NCBI GenBank assembly: GCA_029861795.1
Contig: JAOTYS010000006.1
Coordinates: forward strand, 1-32,386
Direction: 5' to 3'
Origin: Gammaproteobacteria bacterium
GTDB lineage: Bacteria > Pseudomonadota > Gammaproteobacteria > Arenicellales > JAOTYS01
Length of the DNA stretch: 32,386 nucleotides
Of this stretch, positions 1-9,606 are shown one piece after another. The notes under the pieces were generated by a model. It saw only the letters and a program-made list of their open reading frames with translations, had not been told where the DNA came from and did no database searches. Each line of letters opens with the position of its first letter. Within the stretch, counting starts at the first letter, position 1. The position numbers and the translations under genes were made by a program.

Positions 1-430
1 ATTTCTTGACATAGAGCGCGCCATAGTTGGGAGGCAGGCGCACCCCAACCAATAACAATGTAGCACCCTGCTCGCGACTTTTATCAATAATGGTGGCAAG
101 GTTGCGCCGCATGTCCTCTAACGGTAACCCGCGTAAACCATCGTTGGCGCCCAGCTCAAGAATCACCACTTGTGGTCGGTGCCGGGCAAGCGCCTGTGGT
201 AAGCGTGCAAGACCGCCGCTCGTGGTGTCGCCACTAATACTGGCGTTGACCACGCGTTGGCGATAGCCTTGCTGTTCCAAGCGTTGCTGCAACAGGGCTA
301 CCCAGCCATTGTTTGCGTTAATACCATAGCCAGCACTCAGGCTGTCACCCAGTACCAGTATTACTGGTTTTTCTGCCAAGGCCTGTGCCGTCCAGGCGCA
401 AAATATCAAAGCAAGGAGTGTTCTAAGCAT
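1..430 (-). CDS. tesA: TesA-like SGNH esterase/acyl-CoA thioesterase (C-terminus outside window)
   Basis: A periplasmic SGNH-fold hydrolase that cleaves acyl-thioesters and esters. The minus-strand reading starts with ATG at 430 and stays open for 143 codons to the window edge, so the C-terminal part with the catalytic Asp/His is not visible. The N-terminus is a short signal peptide (MLRTLLALIFCAWTAQALA). The block I motif GDSLSAGYG carries the nucleophilic Ser, a central SGDTTSGG supplies the oxyanion Gly, and GANDGLRG is the block III Asn motif. Its start codon overlaps that of the divergent ybbA-type gene (CATG at 428-431), an arrangement also found in Escherichia coli. The family is clear; the exact in vivo substrate is inferred. 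Confidence 0.93.
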   Translation of the reverse strand, partial: MLRTLLALIFCAWTAQALAEKPVILVLGDSLSAGYGINANNGWVALLQQRLEQQGYRQRVVNASISGDTTSGGLARLPQALARHRPQVVILELGANDGLRGLPLEDMRRNLATIIDKSREQGATLLLVGVRLPPNYGALYVKK

Positions 431-1118
431 GTCGCAAACTTCAACAGCGCCGATGGTCGAGGCGCAACGTGTAAGCAAGAAGGTTACCAGTCCTGAAGGC
501 GAGCTGCTAATCCTTGATGATGTTAGCCTAAAAGTTGATGCTGGTGACGCGATAGCTATCGTGGGCGCGTCTGGTTCTGGAAAGTCTACGCTGTTAGGTC
601 TGTTGGCGGGACTGGATGCGCCGACTGGTGGACGCGTGTTCCTGGATGGGATTGAGTTGACCACCCTAGACGAGGACGGGCGCGCACGTTTGCGTGCCGG
701 TCGCGTTGGTTTTGTATTCCAATCATTTCAGTTACTTCAAAGCCTAACCGCGCTCGAAAACGTAATGTTACCGATGGAACTGATAGGGGAGGGTTCAGCG
801 CGAACGGCGGCTACCGATATTTTGCAACGCGTTGGGTTAGGCAAGCGTTTGCACCACTACCCTAACCAACTTTCGGGCGGTGAACAGCAACGCTGTGCGA
901 TCGCCCGCGCTTTTGCCAGCTACCCTAAGATGTTATTTGCGGACGAACCTACCGGCAACCTGGATCAGACCACTGGCGCCCGCATTGCCGAGCTTCTGTT
1001 TGCCCTAAACAGTGAACGTGCGACTACATTAGTCCTGGTCACGCACGATCGTGCCATATCGGAGCATTGTCATCGCCTAGTTGAACTGGAGGCGGGTCGT
1101 CTTAACCGTGCGGCCTAG
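429..1118 (+). CDS. ybbA: ABC transporter ATP-binding protein, YbbA/LolD-like
   Basis: The ATPase subunit of an export-type ABC transporter of the LolD/MacB/FtsE group, acting at the inner face of the cytoplasmic membrane with the permease encoded next. The 229-aa protein has Walker A GASGSGKST (46-54), Q-loop Gln98, signature LSGGEQQR (148-155), Walker B MLFADEP with the catalytic Glu (168-174) and switch His206. An AGGAG box ten bases before the ATG at 429 lies inside the divergent tesA gene. The permease starts 12 bases after this stop, so the two are very likely one operon. Pairing with a YbbP-type permease and tesA matches the conserved gammaproteobacterial locus; the substrate is unknown. 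Confidence 0.95.
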   Translation: MSQTSTAPMVEAQRVSKKVTSPEGELLILDDVSLKVDAGDAIAIVGASGSGKSTLLGLLAGLDAPTGGRVFLDGIELTTLDEDGRARLRAGRVGFVFQSFQLLQSLTALENVMLPMELIGEGSARTAATDILQRVGLGKRLHHYPNQLSGGEQQRCAIARAFASYPKMLFADEPTGNLDQTTGARIAELLFALNSERATTLVLVTHDRAISEHCHRLVELEAGRLNRAA

Positions 1119-1130
1119 AAGCATATATCC

Positions 1131-3623
1131 GTGATAAACACACTAATCTTTTCCTTGCGGTCTTTAAGGCGTGATTGGCGTTCTGGCGAATTGCGCATCC
1201 TTGCTATCGCGGTGGTAATTGCAGTTGCCAGCATGACGGCGGTCGGGTTTTTTACCGACCGCGCACGGCAGGCCATGGGACAACAGGCCGGTGAGTTGTT
1301 GGCGGCGGACTTGGTCCTAACATCCTCCAACCCTATCGGTTCTGACCGCATTGCTTACGCCCGTGCAAGCACTCTGCAGACAGCTCAGACTTTGAACTTC
1401 CGTAGTGTGGTCATCGCCGATGACAAAATGCAGCTTGTCGAGGTGAAAGCGGTGAGTGCAGCTTATCCATTGCGCGGTTCGCTGCGGGTTGCGTCGAAAC
1501 CGTTTGCATCAGATGGCGTCACGTCGCTAACACCTGGCCGGGGTGAAGTATGGGTGAACCCAGATTTATTACAGAAGTTGAGGGTGCACGTTGACGACAT
1601 AATTAACCTAGGTGAAGCAGAGTTTTTGGTTCGCAAAGTCTTGACTTACGAGCCGGACCGCGGCGGGGAATTATTCAACATCGCGCCGCGGGTAATGATG
1701 AATATTGAGGATGTTCCCGCTACTCGACTGCTGCAACCGGGCAGCCGTGCGCGACATAGGCTATTGGTTGCCGGTACGGACGACAGGGTGCAGGCCTACA
1801 GGACTTGGTTGACTTCGCGCCTGAATCCGGATGAACGCTTGGTAACCTTGGAAGACGGGCGACCGGCGCTACGCGCCGCGCTTGAGCGTGCACAGCGTTT
1901 TCTGGGCCTCGCCTCGTTGGTGAGCGTATTTCTTGCCGGCGTTGCGATGGCAATGGCAGCGCGGCGCTATACGCAACGTCACTTGGATACCAGTGCCATC
2001 ATGCGTTGTCTCGGCGCCAGCCAGCGGACCATCATCAAGATATTTACATGGGAGATGTTTTGGATTGGGCTGGCGGCGAGTTTGATCGGTTGCTTAATCG
2101 GTTATGTCGCCCAGACAGGATTGGCATGGATACTGGCAGGATTGGTAGCCACCGAACTGCCGCTGCCATCATTGCGACCGGCGCTAGTAGGTTTACCGCT
2201 GGGATTGGCAGTGCTGATGGGTTTTGCCTTGCCGCCCCTTTTAGCACTGAAGGATGTCCCACCGACACGCGTGTTGCACCGACAGGCCACTACCCCGGTA
2301 CCCCGTAACTTGGCCACTTATGCATTGGCATTTTTTACTATGACGGGGTTGATGTTATGGCATGCGCGTGACGTGCAATTATTAGCCTATGTGCTAGGTG
2401 GTGCCGTTGGCACCGTGGTGGTGTTGGGTATGACGGCATACCTATTGGTAAAACTGTTAAACGGCTTGCGAGGACGCGTCGGCGTTGCCTGGCGATTCGG
2501 GTTCGCCAACATCTCGCGCCGGGCTCATGTTAGCGCGGCTCAGATTGTAGCTTTCGGATTAGGTATCATGGTCCTGCTTTTGTTGTCACTTGTACGTGGC
2601 GACCTGCTCGAGGGTTGGCGAAAGACGCTCCCGCCTGAGGCACCGAATCATTTTTTGATTAACATCCAGCCAGATCAAGCTCAAGCACTGCGCGATTTTT
2701 TTGTGGCACACGATACGGCTGCACCAGGTATCTATCCAATGGTGCGCGCAAGGCTCGTCGCCATTAATGGTAAACGTGTAGAGCCCAAAGACTTCGACGA
2801 CCTGCGCGCCCAACGCTTTGCGCAACGTGAGTTTAATCTCTCTTGGGCGGCACAATTGCGCGCCGACAATCGTGTTGTTAGCGGCCGATGGTGGAGCGCA
2901 AACGAGCATGGCCAGCGATTGATGTCGTTTGAGCAAGAACTCGCCGCGACCTTGAGAATCAAGTTGGGTGATGTGCTTACATTCGACATCGCCGGCAGCA
3001 AACTCGACACAGCGGTTACCAATTTACGTACCGTCGACTGGGATACGTTCAATGTGAACTTCTTTACTATCCTGCCGCCTGGCGTGTTGAATGACTATCC
3101 GGCCACGTATGTCACCAGTGTCTACCTGTCTCGTGAAGGCAGGCGCATTCTTACTCCGATGCTAGAACAATTTCCTAACGTCACGGTGATAGATGTGGAT
3201 GCTTTGCTGGGAAAGGTACGTCAAATCATGGAACGTGTCAGTCTGGCCGTAGAGTACGTGTTTATATTTACGCTGTTGGCGGGATTGGCCGTCCTCTATG
3301 CCGCCATGCAGGCGACGCAGGATGAGCGTCGCTATGAAATGGCCGTGTTACGCACCTTGGGCGCCCATCGTGGTCAGTTGCTTCGCGGGCTGGTGGCCGA
3401 ATTCGTGACCCTTGGTTTGCTTGCAGGCGCTTTAGCGGGGGTCGCCGCATCAATCATCGGCTACGCCTTGGCCGAATTTGTATTTCATTTTGGTTATCGT
3501 CTTAACCTTTGGGTCTGGCTAGCAGGCACGGCATGCGGTGCAGTCGGCATTGGGATTGCGGGGACGCTGGGTACCCGTTCGGTGCTGCGCCAGCCACCCG
3601 CTAAGACGCTGAGAGAGGTCTAG
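1131..3623 (+). CDS. ybbP: ABC transporter permease, YbbP-type with two FtsX domains
   Basis: The large membrane subunit of the YbbA-YbbP transporter, 830 aa, starting with GTG at 1131. It begins with a membrane helix (about 23-42), followed by a periplasmic MacB-type domain, a first FtsX membrane domain (about 260-390), further helices around 400-500, a second periplasmic domain and a C-terminal FtsX domain (about 705-820) containing the typical motif YEMAVLRTLGA. The length is close to the roughly 800 aa usual for the family. It lies 12 bases behind the ATPase gene and is probably translationally linked to it. The family is implicated in envelope lipid or lipoprotein handling, but the cargo cannot be read from sequence. 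Confidence 0.93.
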   Translation: MINTLIFSLRSLRRDWRSGELRILAIAVVIAVASMTAVGFFTDRARQAMGQQAGELLAADLVLTSSNPIGSDRIAYARASTLQTAQTLNFRSVVIADDKMQLVEVKAVSAAYPLRGSLRVASKPFASDGVTSLTPGRGEVWVNPDLLQKLRVHVDDIINLGEAEFLVRKVLTYEPDRGGELFNIAPRVMMNIEDVPATRLLQPGSRARHRLLVAGTDDRVQAYRTWLTSRLNPDERLVTLEDGRPALRAALERAQRFLGLASLVSVFLAGVAMAMAARRYTQRHLDTSAIMRCLGASQRTIIKIFTWEMFWIGLAASLIGCLIGYVAQTGLAWILAGLVATELPLPSLRPALVGLPLGLAVLMGFALPPLLALKDVPPTRVLHRQATTPVPRNLATYALAFFTMTGLMLWHARDVQLLAYVLGGAVGTVVVLGMTAYLLVKLLNGLRGRVGVAWRFGFANISRRAHVSAAQIVAFGLGIMVLLLLSLVRGDLLEGWRKTLPPEAPNHFLINIQPDQAQALRDFFVAHDTAAPGIYPMVRARLVAINGKRVEPKDFDDLRAQRFAQREFNLSWAAQLRADNRVVSGRWWSANEHGQRLMSFEQELAATLRIKLGDVLTFDIAGSKLDTAVTNLRTVDWDTFNVNFFTILPPGVLNDYPATYVTSVYLSREGRRILTPMLEQFPNVTVIDVDALLGKVRQIMERVSLAVEYVFIFTLLAGLAVLYAAMQATQDERRYEMAVLRTLGAHRGQLLRGLVAEFVTLGLLAGALAGVAASIIGYALAEFVFHFGYRLNLWVWLAGTACGAVGIGIAGTLGTRSVLRQPPAKTLREV

Positions 3624-3629
3624 CGGTGA

Positions 3630-4823
<1,194 letters not shown>

Positions 4824-4911
4824 CAGTTAGGGTTAGGGATGGCGCTGGTTGAACTTTTTTGAATAGGGTGTTCTTATTAGATTGGGCTCACACAGATCGT
4901 CAAAGGAAGCG

Positions 4912-5568
4912 ATGGATCACCAGAGAAGACGGTTGCTCGTAGGTTCGGTACTGGGCTTTGCGGCAGTCCTACCTGGAATCGGGTCAGCCGCGGCGGAACT
5001 TACTCTAACCCCCAGACAAACGCGGGGCCCGTTCTATCCGACTCGTATTCCGCTGGATTCTGATAATGACCTTGTAATCGTCAACGGCAAGGCGGGTGAG
5101 GCAAAAGGCGAGATCGCCAATGTTGTCGGCCAAGTTTTGGATGAACGCGGGAAGGCGATCGACGGTGCCCGAATAGAAATCTGGCAGTGCGACGCCAATG
5201 GCCGTTATCATCATCCATGGGATACCCGAGATGCCCCGTTGGACCTCAATTTTCAGGGCTACGGTGAGTTCACCACCGGTGCCGACGGCGCCTACCGATT
5301 TCGCACCATCAAACCAGTTCCCTACCCAGGCCGTGCACCACATATCCATTTCGCGGTAAGCGTACCGGGCACACAGCCACTGGTGACCCAGATGTACGTA
5401 GCTGGCGCGCCCGAGAACAAGCGAGACTGGATACTGAACAGCATCCGTGATGTGCGCGCTCGCCAAAGTCTCATCGTCAGTTTCAAACGACACGCCAATT
5501 TTCCGGGCGAGCTCATGGGAAACTTCGATATCGTGTTGGCTGCCGATGGACGACTTAGTGAAGCGTAG
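4912..5568 (+). CDS. Exported intradiol ring-cleavage dioxygenase-like protein
   Basis: A non-haem Fe(III) enzyme of the protocatechuate 3,4-dioxygenase/catechol 1,2-dioxygenase family. All four expected iron ligands are visible: Tyr99 (RYHHPWD), Tyr138 (VPYPGR), His144 and His146 (PHIHF). The ATG at 4912 follows AAGGAAG and gives 218 aa; an upstream in-frame TTG at 4882 is less likely. The N-terminus ([19 protein letters not shown], then AAA) looks like a twin-arginine signal, so export to the periplasm is likely. No other aromatic catabolism genes are nearby, so the substrate is unknown. It sits 88 bases after adhC and may be cotranscribed. Confidence 0.9.
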   Translation: MDHQRRRLLVGSVLGFAAVLPGIGSAAAELTLTPRQTRGPFYPTRIPLDSDNDLVIVNGKAGEAKGEIANVVGQVLDERGKAIDGARIEIWQCDANGRYHHPWDTRDAPLDLNFQGYGEFTTGADGAYRFRTIKPVPYPGRAPHIHFAVSVPGTQPLVTQMYVAGAPENKRDWILNSIRDVRARQSLIVSFKRHANFPGELMGNFDIVLAADGRLSEA

Positions 5569-5594
5569 GATGGCGAAAGCCGAGCTACTTAATT

Positions 5595-6004
5595 GTCCGC
5601 CTAACCCTGCAGACAACACGCGATCAATCCGTCTTCGCATTTGACGACGGCGCTGCCTGCCCGCGTGGGGATAGCGGCATTCAGGTGCCCCCGCGGGCAC
5701 GGGCCGCCCATCAAGCAGGCTTCGCGGCTGGTTAAACCATTGCGCAATCGACTGGCTGGTCGGGACTTGCCCGAGTATGTATACCCCAATTGCGGGTCGC
5801 TGGTTGCCATTGGCAAGTGCAGCACTGTGGGCACGTTAATGAATCGGCTGTTCCGGGGCAGTGTGATGATAGAAGGAGTTGTCGGACGTCTTGGTGTATC
5901 TGTCTCTATACAAGAGTCACCAGGTAGCACTCTTTGAATAGTATCGGGGTTCCCTGCTAACTCTCGAAAAATGCTTCGTCGGCGTGTTTACCAAGCCTCA
6001 ACGT
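5595..6004 (+). pseudogene. ndh: Remnant of type II NADH:quinone dehydrogenase (NDH-2), C-terminal part
   Basis: Three consecutive reading frames together spell the C-terminal third of an NDH-2 flavoprotein. Frame one (5595-5714) gives [12 protein letters not shown] and [10 protein letters not shown], matching the FAD-binding VFAxGDCA and VPPRAQAAHQQA blocks. An extra base near 5715 moves the reading to a second frame (5716-5889) with [28 protein letters not shown] and a degenerate VMIEGVVGR. A second shift near 5890 gives VYLSLYKSHQVALFE, then a TAG at 5939 and a tail ending FTKPQR. The conserved Gly/Cys of the GDCA motif is altered as well. The NADH-binding half is absent. Family assignment rests on recalled motifs, not an alignment. 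Confidence 0.82.
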
Positions 6005-6080
6005 AACAATAGGTGTCGGACAATACCCGCTCACTAAGCCCTGGGCTTCAGCGAGGTTTTACTGCGGCCCGCGTATCTGA

Positions 6081-6132
6081 CCAGTACTGGCTCGTACCGC
6101 TTGAGGGGTGGTTAGCAAACCAGTCGACTGGT
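6081..6132. promoter_or_regulatory. Pair of related palindromes upstream of the methyltransferase gene
   Basis: A perfect 10-base palindrome CCAGTACTGG (6081-6090) and a perfect 14-base palindrome ACCAGTCGACTGGT (6119-6132) share the half-site CCAGT/ACTGG and are centred about 40 bases apart. They lie 58-109 bases before the methyltransferase start. A repressor or activator binding site pair is one reading. Individual palindromes of this size do occur by chance in 32 kb; the shared half-site is what makes the pair notable. Confidence 0.3.
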
Positions 6133-6189
6133 AACGTCAAACGTGATAAGCGGTAAGAAGCATTGTACCCATAACGGCAGGTAAGGTTT

Positions 6190-7137
6190 ATGAGGAAAAT
6201 CTCTGTAAAACGCGCCGCGATACAGGCTGCGAAAAAACTCATCTATCCGAGTAAGCTCTTGCAGCTCTCACGGCTTGCGACAAAGAACAAGCACTCCGGC
6301 AGGGTTACCAACGACAAACAGCTAAAAGTCTATTCGCAAGTTTTATCAGCAGACTTCCTCCACTACGGCTATTTCGATGATCCCTCCATCGTTCCTGAAG
6401 CCTTAAGCTTGCATGACATTGAACAGGCTCAGTTACGGTATGCGCAGTTGCTTTTGGGGCAGATCTCTGACAAGGGTGCCCCCGTCCTCGACGTCGGCTG
6501 TGGGATGGGTGGATTGTTGAATCTTTTGCTTGAGAAAGGGTTCTCGCCCTTCGCGCTGACGCCGGATCGCGAGCAAGCTCAATACGTCAGGGAAAAGTAC
6601 TCGACTGTCCCCATCATTGAGGGAAAGTTTGAGGATATGCCGGAAGACCGCTATCGGGATTTTTTCGGTACAATCATTACTTCCGAGTCCTTGCAGTATT
6701 TGGACTTAGACAAGGCGCCTCGACGGGTTGATCGGCTTCTAAAGACAGGGGGTCGCTGGATTGTCGGTGATTATTTTCGAATCACCGAAACACGCGAGAG
6801 AAAGTCCGGCCATGTATGGGAAAAGTTTCTAGAAAAACTGGAAGGGACAAGCTGCAAGCTTGTTTACCAGCAAGACATTACCAGGAACGTACTTCCAACG
6901 CTGGCTTATGTTGATATGTGGGGACGAAAGGCGGGGCTTCCTGCAGTCACGTTTTCGATCGAAAAGCTGCAAAAAAAACACCCTGCTGTTTACTTTTTGT
7001 TCGCGGAATTGATCGAAGATCTGAGGGTATATATAGCCGATCATTTAGATCTGGTCAGCCCGGAGATTTTTGCACGTGAGAAGAAATACATGCTGCTTAT
7101 CTTGGAAAAGGTCGCCACAGCTGCGCGGCAGCCCTAG
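6190..7137 (+). CDS. Class I SAM-dependent methyltransferase, cyclopropane-synthase/sterol-methyltransferase-like
   Basis: A 315-aa Rossmann-fold methyltransferase. The SAM-binding motif I is VLDVGCGMGG (99-108); an acidic motif II region follows and the ITSESLQYLD segment (about 176-185) corresponds to the post-I/motif IV zone. The segment with FLHYGYFDD before motif I resembles small-molecule and lipid methyltransferases (cyclopropane-fatty-acid synthase and sterol/tocopherol types) that act on HYGYF-type substrate caps. The N-terminal 40 residues are basic and amphipathic, consistent with membrane association. ATG at 6190 follows AGGTAAGG. The gene stands alone between a pseudogene and pckA, so the substrate is unknown. 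Confidence 0.85.
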   Translation: MRKISVKRAAIQAAKKLIYPSKLLQLSRLATKNKHSGRVTNDKQLKVYSQVLSADFLHYGYFDDPSIVPEALSLHDIEQAQLRYAQLLLGQISDKGAPVLDVGCGMGGLLNLLLEKGFSPFALTPDREQAQYVREKYSTVPIIEGKFEDMPEDRYRDFFGTIITSESLQYLDLDKAPRRVDRLLKTGGRWIVGDYFRITETRERKSGHVWEKFLEKLEGTSCKLVYQQDITRNVLPTLAYVDMWGRKAGLPAVTFSIEKLQKKHPAVYFLFAELIEDLRVYIADHLDLVSPEIFAREKKYMLLILEKVATAARQP

Positions 7138-7500
7138 ACTAACAGGTTTGACTGGCTGGCTAGTGGTCTCTAGTCTACTTAGCCCTATTCGGTTGCTACT
7201 GGGTCGCCCTGCTAACTCTCGCAAACTTGTTTCCTCGGGGCGTACCCTGAGATAAAGCTTCATTGACTCGTGGTCCATGGAGTTGTGGCCAACGAGAGAC
7301 TGGTAGGGCGACTTGTCTTTGTGTTTTTCACAGCATTCGTCACAAAAACGTCCACACGCGCGAGCCGTTAGAGGCTGGAGATACACCGGTTTTCGTCCCC
7401 GACATGAACGCCGGTTGCCGCGCCCCTGCTCGCGAAGGTATGCTCTATTTCCTGCCCGGAATGCGTATTTCGCGACAACAACGCCTGGCGAGGAGCAACA
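7138..7500. other. Intergenic region before pckA, no gene recognised
   Basis: These 363 bases carry open frames on both strands, but none resembles a known family and none has a convincing ribosome-binding site. The only clear signal is AGGAG at 7491-7495, the ribosome-binding site of pckA. The length would allow a promoter and a regulated leader for pckA, but I see no confident -35/-10 pair or terminator. Confidence 0.5.
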
Positions 7501-9159
7501 ATGAATTTCATACAAGCGCTAGAGCAAGAACTGGGTCTGAAGAACGCTAGCTACAAGTACAACCTCTCAAAGGATGAGCTGTTCCATGAGGCCATTACAA
7601 ACGATCGCGGCCGCACGCACGTCGATGGGCCAGACACGGAACAAAAGGCTTACGCGACCGCGCTTGGTATAAAGGGTCCATTGGTGTTTTACACCGATCC
7701 AACGTGTACCGGTCGACCCGTGAATGACACGTTTGCAGTTGCCTGGCCCGAAGTAGAGGGCGATATCTGGTGGAAGGACAACCTCAAGCGATTTGATCCC
7801 GAAAAGTATCAAGGCCTGCTCAAACGAGTAGTCAATTATCTCAACGAGCGTGGATCCACGCTCTATGTGCAAGACGTTTACGCCGGTGCTGACGCGACCT
7901 ATTCGGTGCCCTATCGTTTCGTGGGTGAGTACGCTACCCATGCCATGTTTGCGCGCAACATGTTCCCCAAGGAAGTTGATGGCATCGATGATGCTGAGCG
8001 CAAACGCTGGACAATGCTAAACGTACCATCATTCCGATGTGAACCCACTCTTGATGGTAGCCTCTCGGATCGCGCCGTAATTATCGATTTTCGTAACCAA
8101 ATCTGCCTCGTCGCGGGCCGGGCTGATTACTGCGGTGTTGTGAAGAAGACCATCTTTACGGTAATGAACTTTCTGTTGCCAAACCTAGGTTTCCTGTCCA
8201 TGCATTGTTCAGGCAATATCGGTGCGAATGGTGACACCGCTATTCTTTTCGGGCTATCGGGTACCGGCAAGACCACACTTTCTGCGGATCCCGCGCGTAG
8301 ATTGATCGGCGACGATGAGCATGGCTGGACCGGGCTCGGGGTGTCGAATCTTGAAGACGGCTGTTACGCTAAGCTGATTGATCTCGACAAAGAGGCGGAG
8401 CCGATTATTGCGGCGGCGCTGTCGATGGAGGGTACTCTTATCGAGAATGTGCCACCGCTAGTTGACAAGTCTCTGGCGCACACCGATCCCCAGGAACTCG
8501 ACTTGGCCGACCGCTCGATCACTGAGAACACTCGTTTTTCATACCCGCTGACCTGCAATCCTAACGTTGCCGAGGGCGCGAAGGGTGGCCACCCTGAGAC
8601 TATTGTTTTGCTGACCGCCGATGCATTTGGTGTATTGCCACCGGTGTCCGTTCTCCAGGGTAAGGATGTTATGTATCACTTCGTGCAGGGCTTTACGTCC
8701 AAGCTCGCTGGTACGGAGGTTGGCCTGAAGGAACCGGAGGCAGCTTTCAGCGCCTGCTTCGGCGCACCTTTCATGTCCCATCACCCATCTGTCTACGCAA
8801 ATCTGTTGCACGAAAAGATGGAAAAGCAGAAAACGCGTTGCATTTTGCTTAACACTGGGTGGCACGGTGGTCCGGCTGGTAAGGCGCCGCGCATTTCAAT
8901 CGGCGATACACGCACGCTTCTAAACGCGGCGCTAAATGGCGATTTGCACGCGGACGACATGGAGTATGATGTCCATCCGGTGTTTAATCTGCGAATGCCA
9001 CGACACTGTCCTGGGGTGGATTCCCACATTCTGAATCCGCGCCGGTCGTGGACCGACAAGACTGATTACGACGCCGCTGCCGCCAAACTCAGTCACATGT
9101 TTCGGGCAAACTTCGAAAAGAACGGTTTCTCCCGCTTCGGCATCGATGCCGTGATATAG
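7501..9159 (+). CDS. pckA: Phosphoenolpyruvate carboxykinase (ATP)
   Basis: A cytosolic gluconeogenic enzyme that converts oxaloacetate and ATP to PEP, CO2 and ADP. The 552-aa product has the kinase-1a P-loop GLSGTGKTT (251-259), the metal-binding kinase-2 motif LIGDDEHGW (268-276) and MHCSGNIG (234-241) with the Mn-ligand His. The Lys-Lys pair is in VVKKTIFTVMN (213-223). The start ATG follows AGGAGCAACA. One oddity: the substrate-binding segment that normally reads TGRSPKDK appears as TGRPVNDT (70-77), keeping the Arg but not the flanking residues, so this is a divergent member. No gluconeogenic partner is adjacent. Confidence 0.95.
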   Translation: MNFIQALEQELGLKNASYKYNLSKDELFHEAITNDRGRTHVDGPDTEQKAYATALGIKGPLVFYTDPTCTGRPVNDTFAVAWPEVEGDIWWKDNLKRFDPEKYQGLLKRVVNYLNERGSTLYVQDVYAGADATYSVPYRFVGEYATHAMFARNMFPKEVDGIDDAERKRWTMLNVPSFRCEPTLDGSLSDRAVIIDFRNQICLVAGRADYCGVVKKTIFTVMNFLLPNLGFLSMHCSGNIGANGDTAILFGLSGTGKTTLSADPARRLIGDDEHGWTGLGVSNLEDGCYAKLIDLDKEAEPIIAAALSMEGTLIENVPPLVDKSLAHTDPQELDLADRSITENTRFSYPLTCNPNVAEGAKGGHPETIVLLTADAFGVLPPVSVLQGKDVMYHFVQGFTSKLAGTEVGLKEPEAAFSACFGAPFMSHHPSVYANLLHEKMEKQKTRCILLNTGWHGGPAGKAPRISIGDTRTLLNAALNGDLHADDMEYDVHPVFNLRMPRHCPGVDSHILNPRRSWTDKTDYDAAAAKLSHMFRANFEKNGFSRFGIDAVI

Positions 9160-9196
9160 CAAACCGTGCCGCGTGGCGACCGCAGCTCGCCCACTC

Positions 9197-9215
9197 GGCG
9201 GCCCTAAGTGCCGCC
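9197..9215 (+). terminator. Hairpin after pckA, possible transcript end
   Basis: GGCGGC-CCTAAGT-GCCGCC forms a perfect six-pair stem with a seven-base loop, 38 bases after the pckA stop. There is no T run behind it, so it may be a 3'-stabilising hairpin rather than a true intrinsic terminator. Confidence 0.35.
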
Positions 9216-9462
9216 TGGTGTCATCAAAATGACGCCGGCCGACTTTCGATACTGAAATTGTTATACATGTCGAGCGGCCACATGACGCCGCTTGGCGGCC
9301 GCCGGCGTTGGCGGCTATGGACTGGAGAATGCACCCGTATCCTTGGACGGATGGGCCGGCTGACCTCCGGTCGCACAACTCTCAGAATTGCTTTACTTTT
9401 TTTGTGATCCGGATTGGTTCGAGTCCGCCTTAGTCCCTGCTGGTATGTTTGCAATCCGGCTT

Positions 9463-9484
9463 GCGCCAAGCTGGCGCGGTTTTT
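9463..9484 (+). terminator. Short intrinsic-terminator-like hairpin
   Basis: GCGCCA-AGC-TGGCGC (9463-9477) followed by GG and five T residues. The stem is six perfect G/C-rich pairs with a three-base loop. It lies about 300 bases after pckA and 120 before the next gene, so it could end the pckA transcript or a leader. Confidence 0.4.
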
Positions 9485-9606
9485 GCTGCTATGGAGCGTC
9501 ACGGGTCAGCCGGACCAGCCTGCACCACCGCGGTCCGATGATCCCCACGCAGTCTTCGCACTACAAGGCCGCAACTAGTTCATCCTTCTCGGAAGGGAGT
9601 CTGATC

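Larger units (their letters stand above)
9160..9606. other. Intergenic region after pckA with hairpins
   Basis: 447 bases without a convincing gene. An in-frame extension of the next gene back to 9388 (TTG) is poor in family-like sequence and is rejected. The stretch holds a GC-rich hairpin just after pckA (9197-9215), a GTCAT/ATGAC hairpin around 9220-9233, GC-rich palindromic sequence around 9290-9305, and a stem followed by a T run at 9463-9484. Confidence 0.5.

Noticed and set aside
5952..7221. A 15-base match CCCTGCTAACTCTCG at 5952-5966 and 7207-7221, flanking the methyltransferase gene
   Set aside because: One 15-base match is expected by chance in a window this long, and the flanks differ enough that I cannot support a true direct repeat.
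7045..7515. Long minus-strand open frame across the methyltransferase end and the pckA leader
   Set aside because: Mostly antisense to the methyltransferase; low-quality sequence rich in Arg, Cys and Ser with no motif.
7263..7550. Plus-strand open frame before and into pckA
   Set aside because: It overlaps the pckA start, has no ribosome-binding site and no family-like pattern.
9405..9435. tRNA-like T-loop sequence GGTTCGAGTCCG
   Set aside because: No matching acceptor, D or anticodon arms around it; the T stem does not pair properly.
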